Below are positions 8,618 through 17,559 of a stretch of DNA of 64,000 nt, piece after piece; position 1 is the first letter of the stretch; every line of letters begins with the position of its first letter. This DNA comes from Bacillota bacterium (GTDB lineage: Bacteria; Bacillota; Sulfobacillia; Sulfobacillales; Sulfobacillaceae). Both the position numbers and the translations under genes were made by a program. Below the pieces are notes generated by a model, which was not told where the DNA came from, did no database searches, and worked only from the letters and a program-made list of their open reading frames with translations. The stretch lies in NCBI GenBank assembly GCA_026627385.1, contig JAPNUR010000014.1, positions 20,897 to 84,896 of the forward strand, read 5' to 3'.

Positions 8618-10012
8618 ATGAATACTCGCGATCAACAAATCTCTATGCCGCGCTTAATCATTGCAGCACTCGGTAGCGGCGCAGGAAAGACGACGGTCAC
8701 GATGGCCCTTTTACGGGCGTGGAGCCAGCGCGGGCTCAGAGTTCAGCCCTTTAAAGTAGGGCCTGACTACATTGATCCCCATTTTCACGAAGCGCTGGTA
8801 GGGGTGCCATCGTGGAACCTTGATGCCTGGATGGATACCGCGGAGGGGGTCCAAGAGACATTTTCAACGGCGGCACAGTCCTGTGACGTGTCGGTTATCG
8901 AAGGGGTCATGGGACTGTTTGACGGTGTTGGGCACGGCCTTCATCACGCGTCGACAGCACATGTGGCGCGGTTACTGAATGCCCCCGTCTTGTTGGTCCT
9001 GGACGTGCACGCGATGGCGGAAAGTGCGGCTGCTCTGGTAATGGGCGTTCAGCGCTGGGCGGATGACATTTTGCTGGGCGGTGTCGTGCTAAACCGCGTG
9101 GGAAGTCCCGGCCACTATGCCCTGGTCCGCGAGGCCATCGAATCAGCGACGGGCGTGCCAGTCTTGGGCTACCTGCCGAGCTCTGACCATATTCAGGTTC
9201 CCGAGCGCCAGTTAGGGTTGACGCGTCTGGAGCCCCGGGTCATCCAGGCGTATGCGGATCGATTGCTTGATCTCGTGAACGCGACGCTGGATTTTGGGGG
9301 CATTTACGAGGTGGCGCTGAAGGCGCCATCGGGGCCGGTCACCCCCAAGCGCAATCCTGGGGAGGCACCGCGTGCCAGGCGCACAACGGTCCCCCAGGTA
9401 GCGCTGGCATTAGATGAGGCGTTTTGGTTCTATTATCCGGCGAACTTAGCGCTGATGACCAATCTCGGGGCGAAGATCATCCCCTTTAGCCCCATTCGGG
9501 GGGAACCCATTCCCCGCGAGGCGACGCATCTTTATTGGGGCGGCGGATTTCCCGAGGAATATTTAGAGGTGCTGGCGCGCCATGGCGCGGCGTTGGCAGG
9601 TTATCGCGCGCGAATTGGTGATGGCCTGGTGACATTGGCTGAATGCGGAGGGTGGATGATGATGGCCGAGGAGATTCGGGATGTTAAAGGGCAGCCCTTT
9701 CCCATGATTGGGGTGGCGCCTGTGTCCATGCGCATGACGCCGAAGCTCAGCGCCATTGGCTATCGCGAGGTGACGGCCGTGAGCGAGACCGCAGTCTTTC
9801 AGGAAGGGACGGGCTTTCGCGGCCATGAGTTTCACTATTCGACGGTGGAGGCGGCCGCCGCTCTTCACCCAGCGTATCAGTTAACAACGCCTCGCGGCCA
9901 CAGCTATGATGGCTATTGCACGCCAACACTGGTGGCCGGTTATGTGCACCTTTATTTCCCGTCCAACCCCATGGCCATTGAGCGCTGGCTTTGGGGAGGT
10001 CAGAAGCGCTGA
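8618..10012 (+). CDS. cbiA: Cobyrinic acid a,c-diamide synthase
   Basis: 464 residues, the usual length for CbiA/CobB. An N-terminal dethiobiotin-synthetase-like ATPase domain carries GSGAGKTT (19-26). The C-terminal class I glutamine amidotransferase-like half has its catalytic Cys in AECGGW (C343). The enzyme amidates the a and c side chains of cobyrinic acid in cobalamin synthesis, in the cytoplasm. No other cobalamin gene and no cobalamin riboswitch is visible nearby, so it is an isolated copy. A -10-like TAAAAT (8606-8611) lies only 7 bases before the ATG and there is no good ribosome site, so the mRNA may be leaderless. The stop overlaps the next start (ATGA). Confidence 0.93.
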   Translation: MNTRDQQISMPRLIIAALGSGAGKTTVTMALLRAWSQRGLRVQPFKVGPDYIDPHFHEALVGVPSWNLDAWMDTAEGVQETFSTAAQSCDVSVIEGVMGLFDGVGHGLHHASTAHVARLLNAPVLLVLDVHAMAESAAALVMGVQRWADDILLGGVVLNRVGSPGHYALVREAIESATGVPVLGYLPSSDHIQVPERQLGLTRLEPRVIQAYADRLLDLVNATLDFGGIYEVALKAPSGPVTPKRNPGEAPRARRTTVPQVALALDEAFWFYYPANLALMTNLGAKIIPFSPIRGEPIPREATHLYWGGGFPEEYLEVLARHGAALAGYRARIGDGLVTLAECGGWMMMAEEIRDVKGQPFPMIGVAPVSMRMTPKLSAIGYREVTAVSETAVFQEGTGFRGHEFHYSTVEAAAALHPAYQLTTPRGHSYDGYCTPTLVAGYVHLYFPSNPMAIERWLWGGQKR

Positions 10013-10587
10013 TGACGGTGGAAGAAATGTCGGCGCTGGCGCTGGGCATCGGATTTTTTGCTTTTATGCTCGTGTCGCTCATTCTGACCACGACGCATCA
10101 GGTGGAGCAACGCCCCGCGGCACAGCGGGTCGGGGGCGCTCGATTTTGGATGACAGCCTTCTTGTTTTTGCCCATGGCGTTCGTTGAAGAAGCGATTTTT
10201 CGCTGGTTTTTCATCGGGGAGCTGCGCTGGGTGATTGGGCTCATACCCGCCTTTTTACTCTCCATGGGTCTTTTTATTCTGGCGCATCGGCCGAATGAGC
10301 GTTTGCGGTTTATGGCGGTATTAAATTTGGCCATCGTCGGTGCCATTTTAGGTTTTGTGTTTTTGCGCTGGGGGATATGGGTGGCGACCGCCGGTCACGC
10401 CGGGTGGAATCTGGCCGAATGGGGCATGGGCTACGCGGTAAGCGGGGAGAAGACCCGCGCGTTACTGCCCGCGCCCATCTACCGCGTGGTGAAAGGCGAG
10501 CCGTTTGGCCCGGAAGGGCATTGGAGCACCACGGTGGTGCTGTTAGCGATGCTCTTCGTCCTCGTGGACGTCCACCGCTTTATTTAA
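10012..10587 (+). CDS. CPBP-family intramembrane metalloprotease
   Basis: 191 residues, mostly membrane helices. The three CPBP/Abi (CAAX protease, PF02517) motifs are present: EEAIFR (59-64), a His in AHRPN (H92) and HAGWN (H129, N133). These residues hold the catalytic metal in the Rce1-type fold, within the membrane. The start overlaps the cbiA stop by one base, and GGGGAGG lies 11 bases upstream inside cbiA, so the two are translated in series. The substrate is unknown, and the link to cobalamin synthesis is by position only. Confidence 0.8.
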   Translation: MTVEEMSALALGIGFFAFMLVSLILTTTHQVEQRPAAQRVGGARFWMTAFLFLPMAFVEEAIFRWFFIGELRWVIGLIPAFLLSMGLFILAHRPNERLRFMAVLNLAIVGAILGFVFLRWGIWVATAGHAGWNLAEWGMGYAVSGEKTRALLPAPIYRVVKGEPFGPEGHWSTTVVLLAMLFVLVDVHRFI

Positions 10588-10640
10588 GGAATATCTCTCC
10601 AATAACGGGGCCTGGGTCCCAGACAGAAAGGCGGGAAAAC

Positions 10641-11252
10641 ATGAATCCGAAGGATTTCAGGGAGCGGCTGGCCGCAGAACGGGTTCTGGCTATTATTCGC
10701 GCGCCGTCGTCGGCGGAGGCGGAACGCCGCGCGTGGGCAGTGCGGGACGCCGGCATCGGGATAATAGAGGTATCGTGGACCACCCCTGATGTCGCCCGGA
10801 TACTGCAGCGCCTGCGGAAGGCGGTGCCGTGCCTTGGAGCGGGCACGGTCTTAACGCCGGCCCAAGCTGTGGCCTCATGGGAGGCCGGAGCACAATTTTT
10901 GGTGGCCCCGAGCTTTTCGGCGGCTGTTGCCGCGGTGGCCCGTGAGCACGACGTCACCTACATTCCCGGGGTGTTTACGGCGCAGGAGGTGAGTGTCGCC
11001 CTGGATGCCGGTTGCACCCTGTTAAAGTTGTTTCCGGCGAGCACGGGCGGGGTAGACCATCTCAAAGCGCTGGTCGATCCGTTCCCGGGTATTGAATGGA
11101 TTCCCACAGGGGGCGTGACCTGGGAGAATGCGGGGGCATGGATTGAGGCAGGAGCGCTCGCCGTCGGGATGGGCCAGGCCTTATTCCGCCACGACAATCT
11201 CAAAGATGCGGTGATGGCGCTGAGGAGGGGAAAACCAGCATGGGAATCATGA
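10641..11252 (+). CDS. eda: 2-keto-3-deoxy-6-phosphogluconate aldolase
   Basis: 203 residues, the usual length. Class I aldolase signs are present: the Schiff-base lysine in TLLKLFPAS (K129), the general acid Glu in IIEVSWTTP (E43), and GAGTVL. It cleaves KDPG to pyruvate and glyceraldehyde 3-phosphate, the last step of the Entner-Doudoroff route; some members also accept KDG or KDPGal. AAGGCGGG lies before the ATG. It overlaps the following kinase gene by 13 bases, so the kinase product is passed to a coexpressed aldolase. Confidence 0.93.
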   Translation: MNPKDFRERLAAERVLAIIRAPSSAEAERRAWAVRDAGIGIIEVSWTTPDVARILQRLRKAVPCLGAGTVLTPAQAVASWEAGAQFLVAPSFSAAVAAVAREHDVTYIPGVFTAQEVSVALDAGCTLLKLFPASTGGVDHLKALVDPFPGIEWIPTGGVTWENAGAWIEAGALAVGMGQALFRHDNLKDAVMALRRGKPAWES

Positions 11253-12184
11253 CTGTAGGCGAACCATTAGGGGTCTTTACGCCGACCGAGCCCGGCCGCA
11301 TTGGTCCCGACCACCTCTTTCACTTGCGCGTAGCAGGGGCTGAAGTGAATGTGGCCATCGCCCTGGCGCGCCTCAAGGTGCCCGCTTGGTTCGGGGGGGC
11401 GGTGGGCCCAGATGCCGTGGGGTGGGCGGTGCGGCGCACCCTGCAAGCCGAGGGCGTCAACACCACGTACCTCTATCAAGGGGAAGGGCCTACCGGTCTC
11501 ATGTTAAAGGAGTGGTACGGCCTTCAGCCTGAGCCCCGCATTTACTACTTTCGGCGCGCCACCGCGATGCACGATTGGCAGCCCCCGGAGGGAGCTGGGG
11601 AAGGCGATGGGATCGATGGGGTCCACCTGACCGGCATTACGTTAATGCTGACCCCTTCGCTTGCTGCGCGGGTGCGATCCTGGGTTGAGACCTGGCATGC
11701 GCGGGGGCGCCAGCTTTCGTTGGATATCAACTACCGCCGCCGATTGGGCGAAGCAGCGGAGTGGCGCACGCGCATCGAGCCCATTTTGCCGTACGTGAAT
11801 ATCCTTTTTGCGTCGCGCGAAGAGCTGGAGATGTTGTGGGGAACCCCGCACCCGGCGCATTTGGAAGAGCGGGGGTTGATTCATCCGCATCAGGTGGTGG
11901 TGATTACCGACGGTCCCCGAGGGGCATGGGCGGTACAACAGGGCCAAGAAATTGCCCGTGTGGAGGCATTTTCGGTTCCCCGAGTCGTCGATGTGGTCGG
12001 AGCCGGCGACGGGTTTGTCGGTGGCGTGCTCGCGGGGCGCGTCAAGGGCTGGGATTGGGTTCCGAGTTTACGACTCGGTGCCTTAGTGGGCGCCTTTGCC
12101 GTTGCACACCCCGGCGATTGGGAAGGCTACCCGACCTGGCACGAAGCAGAGGCGTTGTTAACGGGTCAATGGGTGGATCGCTAA
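11240..12184 (+). CDS. kdgK: 2-keto-3-deoxygluconate kinase (PfkB family)
   Basis: 314 residues. PfkB features are a glycine-rich N-terminal pair (VAGAEVNVAIALARLK and GGAVGPDAVG) and the C-terminal signature DVVGAGDGF with catalytic D257. The sequence pattern and the overlap with the KDPG aldolase gene point to KDG kinase, converting 2-keto-3-deoxygluconate to KDPG. Together they form the lower semi-phosphorylative Entner-Doudoroff or uronate branch. Fructokinase activity cannot be excluded from sequence, but the context argues against it. Confidence 0.88.
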   Translation: MGIMTVGEPLGVFTPTEPGRIGPDHLFHLRVAGAEVNVAIALARLKVPAWFGGAVGPDAVGWAVRRTLQAEGVNTTYLYQGEGPTGLMLKEWYGLQPEPRIYYFRRATAMHDWQPPEGAGEGDGIDGVHLTGITLMLTPSLAARVRSWVETWHARGRQLSLDINYRRRLGEAAEWRTRIEPILPYVNILFASREELEMLWGTPHPAHLEERGLIHPHQVVVITDGPRGAWAVQQGQEIARVEAFSVPRVVDVVGAGDGFVGGVLAGRVKGWDWVPSLRLGALVGAFAVAHPGDWEGYPTWHEAEALLTGQWVDR

Positions 12185-12996
12185 TTCGCGGGGCGGATGC
12201 GATGGTGGATGGGAATAAAACGGATTCTTTGCCCGACGGAAAAATGGGTCCCTGGGGCACAATATCGTGCTATTAGTACACGTGAAGCCGTGCGGGTCCC
12301 TGTGATGCCGAGCCAACGACCGTTGGAGGAACGATAGCGGCACATCAGTAAACAACTGGCCGACCACGCCCATCCACGCCCACCGCAGTTGTTGGTACGG
12401 CAGGGTGTTTAAAGGCGTCGGGAGGGTCATGCGCGCCCCAACGGATACTGGTCGGCGTTAGCACCAGCCCGACGACGTTCGGCGTCATCGTCGTGCTCCC
12501 CTCGTGAGCGGAGTCTCTTGCTCTAGTATAGCCGTTTTCGGTTCAATGCGTCCTGTGCAGCACCCACGCTCCGTGGCAGGAGATTAGCCAGAAGATCGCC
12601 GCCGTCAATCAACAACCCCGGGCTGACAGGAACCAAGACTTGTTTTACCAACCCGTCCATTTGAGATAATCGCAGCGCACCACGCTTGCGTCCTACCTGA
12701 GTACTCTTGCCTTGCCCCCTCTCGGTCAAAAGCGGAACTAAGCGGTCGACGATTTCTCGTCCACCCCTGACTGTGGTCTAGTCGATGCACTGTTTCCTGG
12801 CCGCGATGCAGATCGGTGTAAGGGATGCCAATCTGCTAAAGTAAGGGTAGAGCCGAGCTTTAGGGCGGTAACCAGCGCGGGAGGCGACGGGCCTTCAGAT
12901 TACGCGGAGCCGTGTGACGGCGTAGGCGTTGTGGCCTCTTTCATGACATGTAAAGAAAAGCTGGGAAACACATCTGAAAGCGAAGGGGTTGACACG
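12185..12996. other. Decayed intergenic region between kdgK and the aldehyde dehydrogenase
   Basis: About 0.8 kb. It contains short minus-strand coding-like stretches. One frame ends at 12523 and reads GLLIDGGDLLANLLPRSVG near its end. A second small frame (12345-12488) is listed separately. They lie end to end on the same strand, separated by stops, which suggests remnants of one or two former genes. No complete IS or terminal repeats were found. Confidence 0.4.
12345..12488 (-). CDS. Small candidate gene or 5' remnant, 47 residues
   Basis: The ATG at 12488 has GGGGAG 7 bases upstream and TATACT (rc of 12525-12530) about 37 bases upstream, so initiation signals look intact. The product begins MTPNVVGLVLTPTSIRWG and ends GVDGRGRPVVY. 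The opening resembles the first strand of an actin/Hsp70-type ATPase, but this is a weak impression. Just past the stop another frame continues with DVPLSFLQRSLARHHR, so it may be the front of a frameshifted longer gene. No function assigned. Confidence 0.35.
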   Translation of the reverse strand: MTPNVVGLVLTPTSIRWGAHDPPDAFKHPAVPTTAVGVDGRGRPVVY

Positions 12997-14442
12997 ATGG
13001 ATAGTAAGGTAGCGAAAAATTGGATTGGCGGCGAATGGGTGGAGGGCGCTTCAAACGTGGCGGTTCGGTCGCCGGCTGATCCGTCAGAGGTGGTCGGCCA
13101 TTACCAAGAGGCTTCGGCAGACCTCGTCGCTCAAGCGGTGGCGGCGGCCAGGACGGCCCAGAAGGCCTGGTGGCGGCTAGGCGCGGTTAACCGTGGCAAT
13201 CTCCTGTACCAAGCGGCGGAGGTGCTGGCCGGGCAGGTGGAGGACCTGGCTCGGTTGGCCAGCCGCGAGATGGGAAAGCCGCTTGCCGAGGCCCGGGGTG
13301 AGGCCCTGCGGGCGGTGCAAATTCTCCGCTTTTACGCTGGCGAAGGAGCCCGCGCGGTTGGCGAAGTGATTCCCGCCGCAAACCCCGACGTCTTTCAGTA
13401 CACGCGGCGCGAACCGGTCGGCGTGGTCGGGGTGATTACCCCCTGGAATTTTCCCCTGGCCATCCCTATGTGGAAGATGGCACCAGCCTTAATTTACGGG
13501 AACACCGTGGTATTAAAGCCAGCCGAGTGGTCGTCGCTAACGGCGGCCGCCATTTTTGAGGCGATAGCCTCCCTTTTCCCCAGTGGGGTGATGAATTTGG
13601 TCCTGGGGGCCGGCCGCGTCGTGGGCGATGCCCTCATTCGGGCCCCAGAGGTTGACGCGGTCACCTTTACCGGGTCGGTGGCCACCGGCGCGCAGGTGGC
13701 CTCGGTGTGCGCGGCACGGGGGGCCAAGTACCAGCTGGAAATGGGAGGAAAAAATCCGGTGTTGGTGCTGCCGGATGCGAACCTGGACGCTGCAGTGGAG
13801 CTGGCAGTGTCCGGCGCCTTTCGGTCGGCCGGCCAAAAGTGCACGGCGACCTCCCGCGTGATTGTTGAACGCTCAGTATACGCTGCATTTCGCGATCGGT
13901 TGGTGGCGCGGACTCGGGAGTTGAAGTTAGGAAATCCGTTGGAGCCCGAGACCTATTTAGGCCCGGTGGTGTCCGAACCGCAATGGCAGAAAGTGCGGCA
14001 CTACATTGAAACCGGGATGGCCGAAGCCGGTGCGCCATTGGTGGGCGGGCTCGAGAAGCCAGCGTCACTGGCGGGTTATTATGTCGCCCCAACGATTTTT
14101 GACCGGGTGTCCCCGACTGCCACGATTGCTCAAGAAGAAATTTTTGGACCTGTGGTAGCGCTGATGGAAGCTGAGGACGTCGACGATGCCATTGACATAG
14201 CGAACCGCACGCCGTTTGGCTTAAGCGCTTCGGTCTTTACCGACAATTTGAGCCTGGCGCTCAAGGCGGTGGAGGAGCTCCAAGCCGGGTTAGTCCGCGT
14301 CAACGAGGAAACGGCGGGGGTAGAACTTCAAGCGCCATTTGGGGGGATGAAGGCCTCCAGCTCCCACTCGCGCGAGCAAGGGCGAGCAGCCATCGAGTTT
14401 TTTACCACCACCAAGACCGTCGCTCTTCGTCCTATAAGGTAA
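12997..14442 (+). CDS. Aldehyde dehydrogenase, 2,5-dioxovalerate (alpha-ketoglutaric semialdehyde) type
   Basis: 481 residues from ATG 12997, with AAGGGG 8 bases upstream. ALDH superfamily residues are present: the general base in LEMGGKNP (E248), the nucleophile in GQKCTAT (C282), and NFPLAIPMWK in the coenzyme region. The surroundings of the Cys (FRSAGQKCTATSR) and the overall pattern resemble alpha-ketoglutaric semialdehyde dehydrogenases, which oxidise 2,5-dioxopentanoate to 2-oxoglutarate at the end of oxidative pentose and glucarate pathways. This fits the upstream KDG kinase/aldolase genes as part of sugar-acid catabolism, but the exact substrate is inferred. A strong terminator follows. 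Confidence 0.85.
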   Translation: MDSKVAKNWIGGEWVEGASNVAVRSPADPSEVVGHYQEASADLVAQAVAAARTAQKAWWRLGAVNRGNLLYQAAEVLAGQVEDLARLASREMGKPLAEARGEALRAVQILRFYAGEGARAVGEVIPAANPDVFQYTRREPVGVVGVITPWNFPLAIPMWKMAPALIYGNTVVLKPAEWSSLTAAAIFEAIASLFPSGVMNLVLGAGRVVGDALIRAPEVDAVTFTGSVATGAQVASVCAARGAKYQLEMGGKNPVLVLPDANLDAAVELAVSGAFRSAGQKCTATSRVIVERSVYAAFRDRLVARTRELKLGNPLEPETYLGPVVSEPQWQKVRHYIETGMAEAGAPLVGGLEKPASLAGYYVAPTIFDRVSPTATIAQEEIFGPVVALMEAEDVDDAIDIANRTPFGLSASVFTDNLSLALKAVEELQAGLVRVNEETAGVELQAPFGGMKASSSHSREQGRAAIEFFTTTKTVALRPIR

Positions 14443-14458
14443 GGGACGGACTACGCCA

Positions 14459-14485
14459 AGCCCCGCGGACCGCGGGGCTCTTTTT
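14459..14485 (+). terminator. Rho-independent terminator
   Basis: The stem AGCCCCGCG/CGCGGGGCT with loop GAC is followed by CTTTTTA. It ends the aldehyde dehydrogenase transcript. Confidence 0.9.
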
Positions 14486-14532
14486 ATTCGTTCAAACCAT
14501 GAACATAGACAACAGTAATCGATCTAAAGTAT

Positions 14533-14561
14533 TTGACACGATAAAACTATTTGGTTAAGCT
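14533..14561 (+). promoter_or_regulatory. Putative promoter of the marR-exporter operon
   Basis: A perfect TTGACA (14533-14538), 17 bases, then TAAGCT. The -10 is poor. Two imperfect direct repeats, AAAGTATTTGAC and AAACTATTTGGT, overlap the -35 and spacer. They could be the binding sites of the MarR repressor encoded next, limiting a promoter with a weak -10. Confidence 0.45.
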
Positions 14562-14581
14562 AATGCAGTGGAGGGTGAACC

Positions 14582-15055
14582 ATGGCCGAGATTAATTTGG
14601 GATCGCGCGCGGAGACTGTCCTGAACCTGATGCGCGACGTCTTTCGCGGGTTGTCCCAATATCAAGAGGATGCCTTTTTGCACACCGAGCTGTCGATGGC
14701 GCAAGTGAAAGCGTTGTTGGCCATTGGCAAGGATGGCGATCCGTCGGTGGGCGTGGTGGCCAAAGAGCTCGACATTGGGCTGTCCTCTGCCAGCCAAGTG
14801 GTGGAACGGTTGGTCAAGGCAGGATTAGTGGAGCGCCGGCCTCACCCGCACGATCGCCGCATGACCCAGTGTGTGCTGACGCCGCAAGGAGAAGCGTTGC
14901 GGCGGCGGTTTCAGGCAGGCCCGCGCTTAATCCGAGAATGGTTGGAGCGGCTGACGCCCGAAGAATTGACGCAGTTGGAATACGGCCTCGGCGCCTTGGC
15001 AAGAGTGGCGGCGGAGAGCCAGCGAGAAGGAGACGGATATCATGGCCACCAATAG
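14582..15055 (+). CDS. MarR-family transcriptional regulator
   Basis: 157 residues. The winged helix-turn-helix is visible from about 55 to 105: SVGVVAKELDIGLSSASQVVERLVKAGLVERR, followed by the wing HDRRMTQCVLTPQG with the conserved DxR. MarR proteins usually repress their own operon and a neighbouring exporter, and release DNA on binding phenolic or drug-like ligands. The gene overlaps the DHA2 exporter by 14 bases, which strongly supports control of efflux. GGAGGG precedes the ATG. Confidence 0.9.
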   Translation: MAEINLGSRAETVLNLMRDVFRGLSQYQEDAFLHTELSMAQVKALLAIGKDGDPSVGVVAKELDIGLSSASQVVERLVKAGLVERRPHPHDRRMTQCVLTPQGEALRRRFQAGPRLIREWLERLTPEELTQLEYGLGALARVAAESQREGDGYHGHQ

Positions 15056-16922
15056 CCAAGCGTCGCGTTCCCATGCGGCAAACCGCGGCGTCCGCATAGA
15101 CCCCTCGTTGGGCCTCAGGGCGCAGGTCAGCCAGGAACGCGTGATTTTGATTTTGATTAGCACGATGTTGGGCATGCTCCTCTTTTCCGTCGACCAGACG
15201 GTGGTCGGAACCGCCATGCCCCGCATTATTGCGGCGCTGCATGGATTAAAAGAGTATGCCTGGGTGACCACCAGCTATCTGCTGGCCTCGACGGTGGGCA
15301 TCCCCTTGTACGGTAAGTTGTCCGATATTTACGGGCGCAAACCCTTTTACTTGCTTGGCATGTTTATTTTTGTCGTGGGTTCGGCGTTGTCCGGGCAATC
15401 GCACAACATGACGCAACTGATTCTCTTCCGCGGGCTGCAGGGGCTCGGCGGCGGTGCCCTGATGCCCATCGCCATTGCCATTATTGGCGACATCTTTCCC
15501 CCGGCCGAGCGAGGCAAGTGGCAAGGGCTGATGATGGCGGTGTTTGGCCTCTCGTCGATTTTAGGTCCCTGGGCCGGCGGTGCAATCACCCAGCATTGGG
15601 GATGGCGCTATGTCTTTTACGTCAACATGCCCATTGGGGTCGCCGCCTTAATCATGTGCGCGGTCGCCTTTCCCGCCGTTTATCGGCGGACCCAGCATTC
15701 CATTGACTACTGGGGCACAGCCCTCTTGATTGTGGCAGCCGTGCCGATGCTGCTCGGCTTTTCCTGGGCGGGCAACCAGTACGCCTGGACCAATTGGCAC
15801 GTGTTAGGCGGATTTGCGGTGAGCTTAGTGGGCTGGGCGGCGTTTATCTGGTGGGAGGGGCGTGCGCCGGAACCAATCATCGAGCCGAGCCTCTTTAAAA
15901 ACAGCATTTTTTCGGTGAGCGTTTTGGCGTCCTTCATGGTGTCGGCAGGCATGTTCGGGGCCATCATGTTTATCCCTCTCTTTACGCAAGCAGTGGTGGG
16001 CGATTCCGCTTCCAATTCCGGTATTGTGCTCACACCCATGATGCTGGGCTTCATGGCCTCGAGCATTATTGGCGGCCAGATCCTCTCCCGCACCGGGCGG
16101 TATAAGATCTTGGCGATTGTGAGCATGGCAATTGCTGTTGTGGGGATGTTCTTGTTGTCCCGGATGCATGCCAGCGCCTCCAATGCTGTCGTCATTCGCA
16201 ATATGGTGATTACGGGACTAGGCATGGGTACGATGATGAGCCTGTTTACCATTGTGGTGCAAAATGCCTTTCCTTTTCGCATGATGGGAGCAGTGACGGC
16301 GACCTTACAGTTTTTCCGCAACATTGGCAGCACCGTAGGGCTCGCGGTGTTCGGATCCTTGGTCACAGCCCGCTTTACGTACGAATTGCCGCGGAAAATA
16401 CCGGCCACGGTGGTTAAGGTGCTGCCTAAAAATGCGCTGGCCAGTATTTCCAATCCCTCCGTGCTGCTTAATTCCTCGGCGTCGACTCAGTTAGCTCACG
16501 TCTTTGGCGCCTTTGGTCCCAAGGGCGTGGTGTTAGCGCATGAGCTGATTCACGGCGTAAAAGTGGCGTTGACCATGGGCACGGATCGCATCTTCTTCCT
16601 CGGCACTGTTCTCTTGGCGGCCGCATTGGTCACCCTGTTCTTTCTTAAGGAAATCGCCTTGAGAAAGGGCATGGGAGACGTAGCGCCTGTCGGGGGATCG
16701 GCGACCAGCCTTAACCGGGTGTCGCAAGGCGCGGTGCTGGGCTTGCTGTTGGCGCGGCGCGCTGCCAGCGGGGGATTTCGCGACGACGCGGAGCGGCAAC
16801 GGGCGCGTGAGTTGGCCGTGACCCTATTGCGGCAATATCTGACGTATCAAGAGGCGGTGTCGGTCAGCCAAAACGAAACGGCGGCCACGACGACTCAGGC
16901 GTCAGTCCAATCATGGTCTTAA
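15042..16922 (+). CDS. DHA2-type (EmrB/QacA) MFS multidrug exporter
   Basis: 626 residues, with 14 predicted membrane segments to about residue 545 and a long cytoplasmic tail of about 80 residues. MFS motif A appears as GKLSDIYGRKP after the second helix, and LGGGALMPIA lies in the region of antiporter motif C. These exporters use the proton gradient to expel drugs or lipophilic compounds. The ATG has GAAGGAGA about 8 bases upstream, within marR. The C-terminal tail (from GMGDVAPVGGS) is longer than in QacA-like proteins and rich in Gln, Ala and Thr. Two small membrane proteins follow in the same operon. Confidence 0.9.
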   Translation: MATNSQASRSHAANRGVRIDPSLGLRAQVSQERVILILISTMLGMLLFSVDQTVVGTAMPRIIAALHGLKEYAWVTTSYLLASTVGIPLYGKLSDIYGRKPFYLLGMFIFVVGSALSGQSHNMTQLILFRGLQGLGGGALMPIAIAIIGDIFPPAERGKWQGLMMAVFGLSSILGPWAGGAITQHWGWRYVFYVNMPIGVAALIMCAVAFPAVYRRTQHSIDYWGTALLIVAAVPMLLGFSWAGNQYAWTNWHVLGGFAVSLVGWAAFIWWEGRAPEPIIEPSLFKNSIFSVSVLASFMVSAGMFGAIMFIPLFTQAVVGDSASNSGIVLTPMMLGFMASSIIGGQILSRTGRYKILAIVSMAIAVVGMFLLSRMHASASNAVVIRNMVITGLGMGTMMSLFTIVVQNAFPFRMMGAVTATLQFFRNIGSTVGLAVFGSLVTARFTYELPRKIPATVVKVLPKNALASISNPSVLLNSSASTQLAHVFGAFGPKGVVLAHELIHGVKVALTMGTDRIFFLGTVLLAAALVTLFFLKEIALRKGMGDVAPVGGSATSLNRVSQGAVLGLLLARRAASGGFRDDAERQRARELAVTLLRQYLTYQEAVSVSQNETAATTTQASVQSWS

Positions 16923-16932
16923 GGAGGGCATC

Positions 16933-17559
16933 ATGCGCTTAGGACGAACCATTGCGGCAGTGGCCGGCAGTTTGGCGGTGACGTTGACTGGCCTCTTTTT
17001 AGGGATAAGTCCTTGGCTATGGGGGTTAAACGACGGGCGGCACGCGTGGTCTTTAGCCACCAAAACCGATTTTTGGTCGGGACTCGGCCTGGTGGTGGTT
17101 GGCCTGGTGGCGCTGGTCGGTTATCGTCAAAGCCTCATGAAGGAGCTGGAGTGGGCGGGGATTCGCAGCCGAACGCCAGTGGTGGACGCCGAGGCGGACG
17201 AGTCTCGCGCCGACGGATCCGCGGCGCCGTTAACCGACGACGTGTTGTTAGCGCTGGCGACATCGCTTGTGAAGGATATGTCAGCGGACGAGCGCGCGTC
17301 GGCGCCCAAGGGCCGCGAAGATGTGGCGCAGCAAGAACAACATCCGGTGACGGACGAAACATTGGTGCAGGCGGCCGCCCAGCTCGTGAAGGACATCGAG
17401 GCTGCTCAAGGATCAGCGGCAGCTAAACCGGCCGAAGGGGAACGAGAATCGCTGTCGGAGGCGGACATTGTTCACCTGGCGGCCGATTTGCTGCTCGAAA
17501 TTCAGCGTTCGCGCACGGCGGCACCCGTCATGGCGGGAGAGGAGGGAGTCCATGAGTAA
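16933..17559 (+). CDS. Two-helix membrane protein with three copies of an amphipathic motif
   Basis: 208 residues. Two hydrophobic helices (about 7-30 and 48-65) include ISPWLWG (25-31), an SPW-type motif. The cytoplasmic part holds three copies of a roughly 17-residue helix, LTDDVLLALATSLVKDM (100-116), VTDETLVQAAAQLVKDI (139-155) and LSEADIVHLAADLLLEI (174-190), separated by Ala/Glu/Gln linkers. Evenly spaced amphipathic repeats suggest a docking or oligomerising surface. It begins 10 bases after the exporter gene and overlaps the next small gene by 8 bases. The family and role are unknown; it may assist the exporter. Confidence 0.6.
   Translation: MRLGRTIAAVAGSLAVTLTGLFLGISPWLWGLNDGRHAWSLATKTDFWSGLGLVVVGLVALVGYRQSLMKELEWAGIRSRTPVVDAEADESRADGSAAPLTDDVLLALATSLVKDMSADERASAPKGREDVAQQEQHPVTDETLVQAAAQLVKDIEAAQGSAAAKPAEGERESLSEADIVHLAADLLLEIQRSRTAAPVMAGEEGVHE

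Noticed and set aside
15707..16453. Long minus-strand open frame opposite the DHA2 exporter
   Set aside because: It is a GC-driven shadow of a well-supported membrane protein gene.
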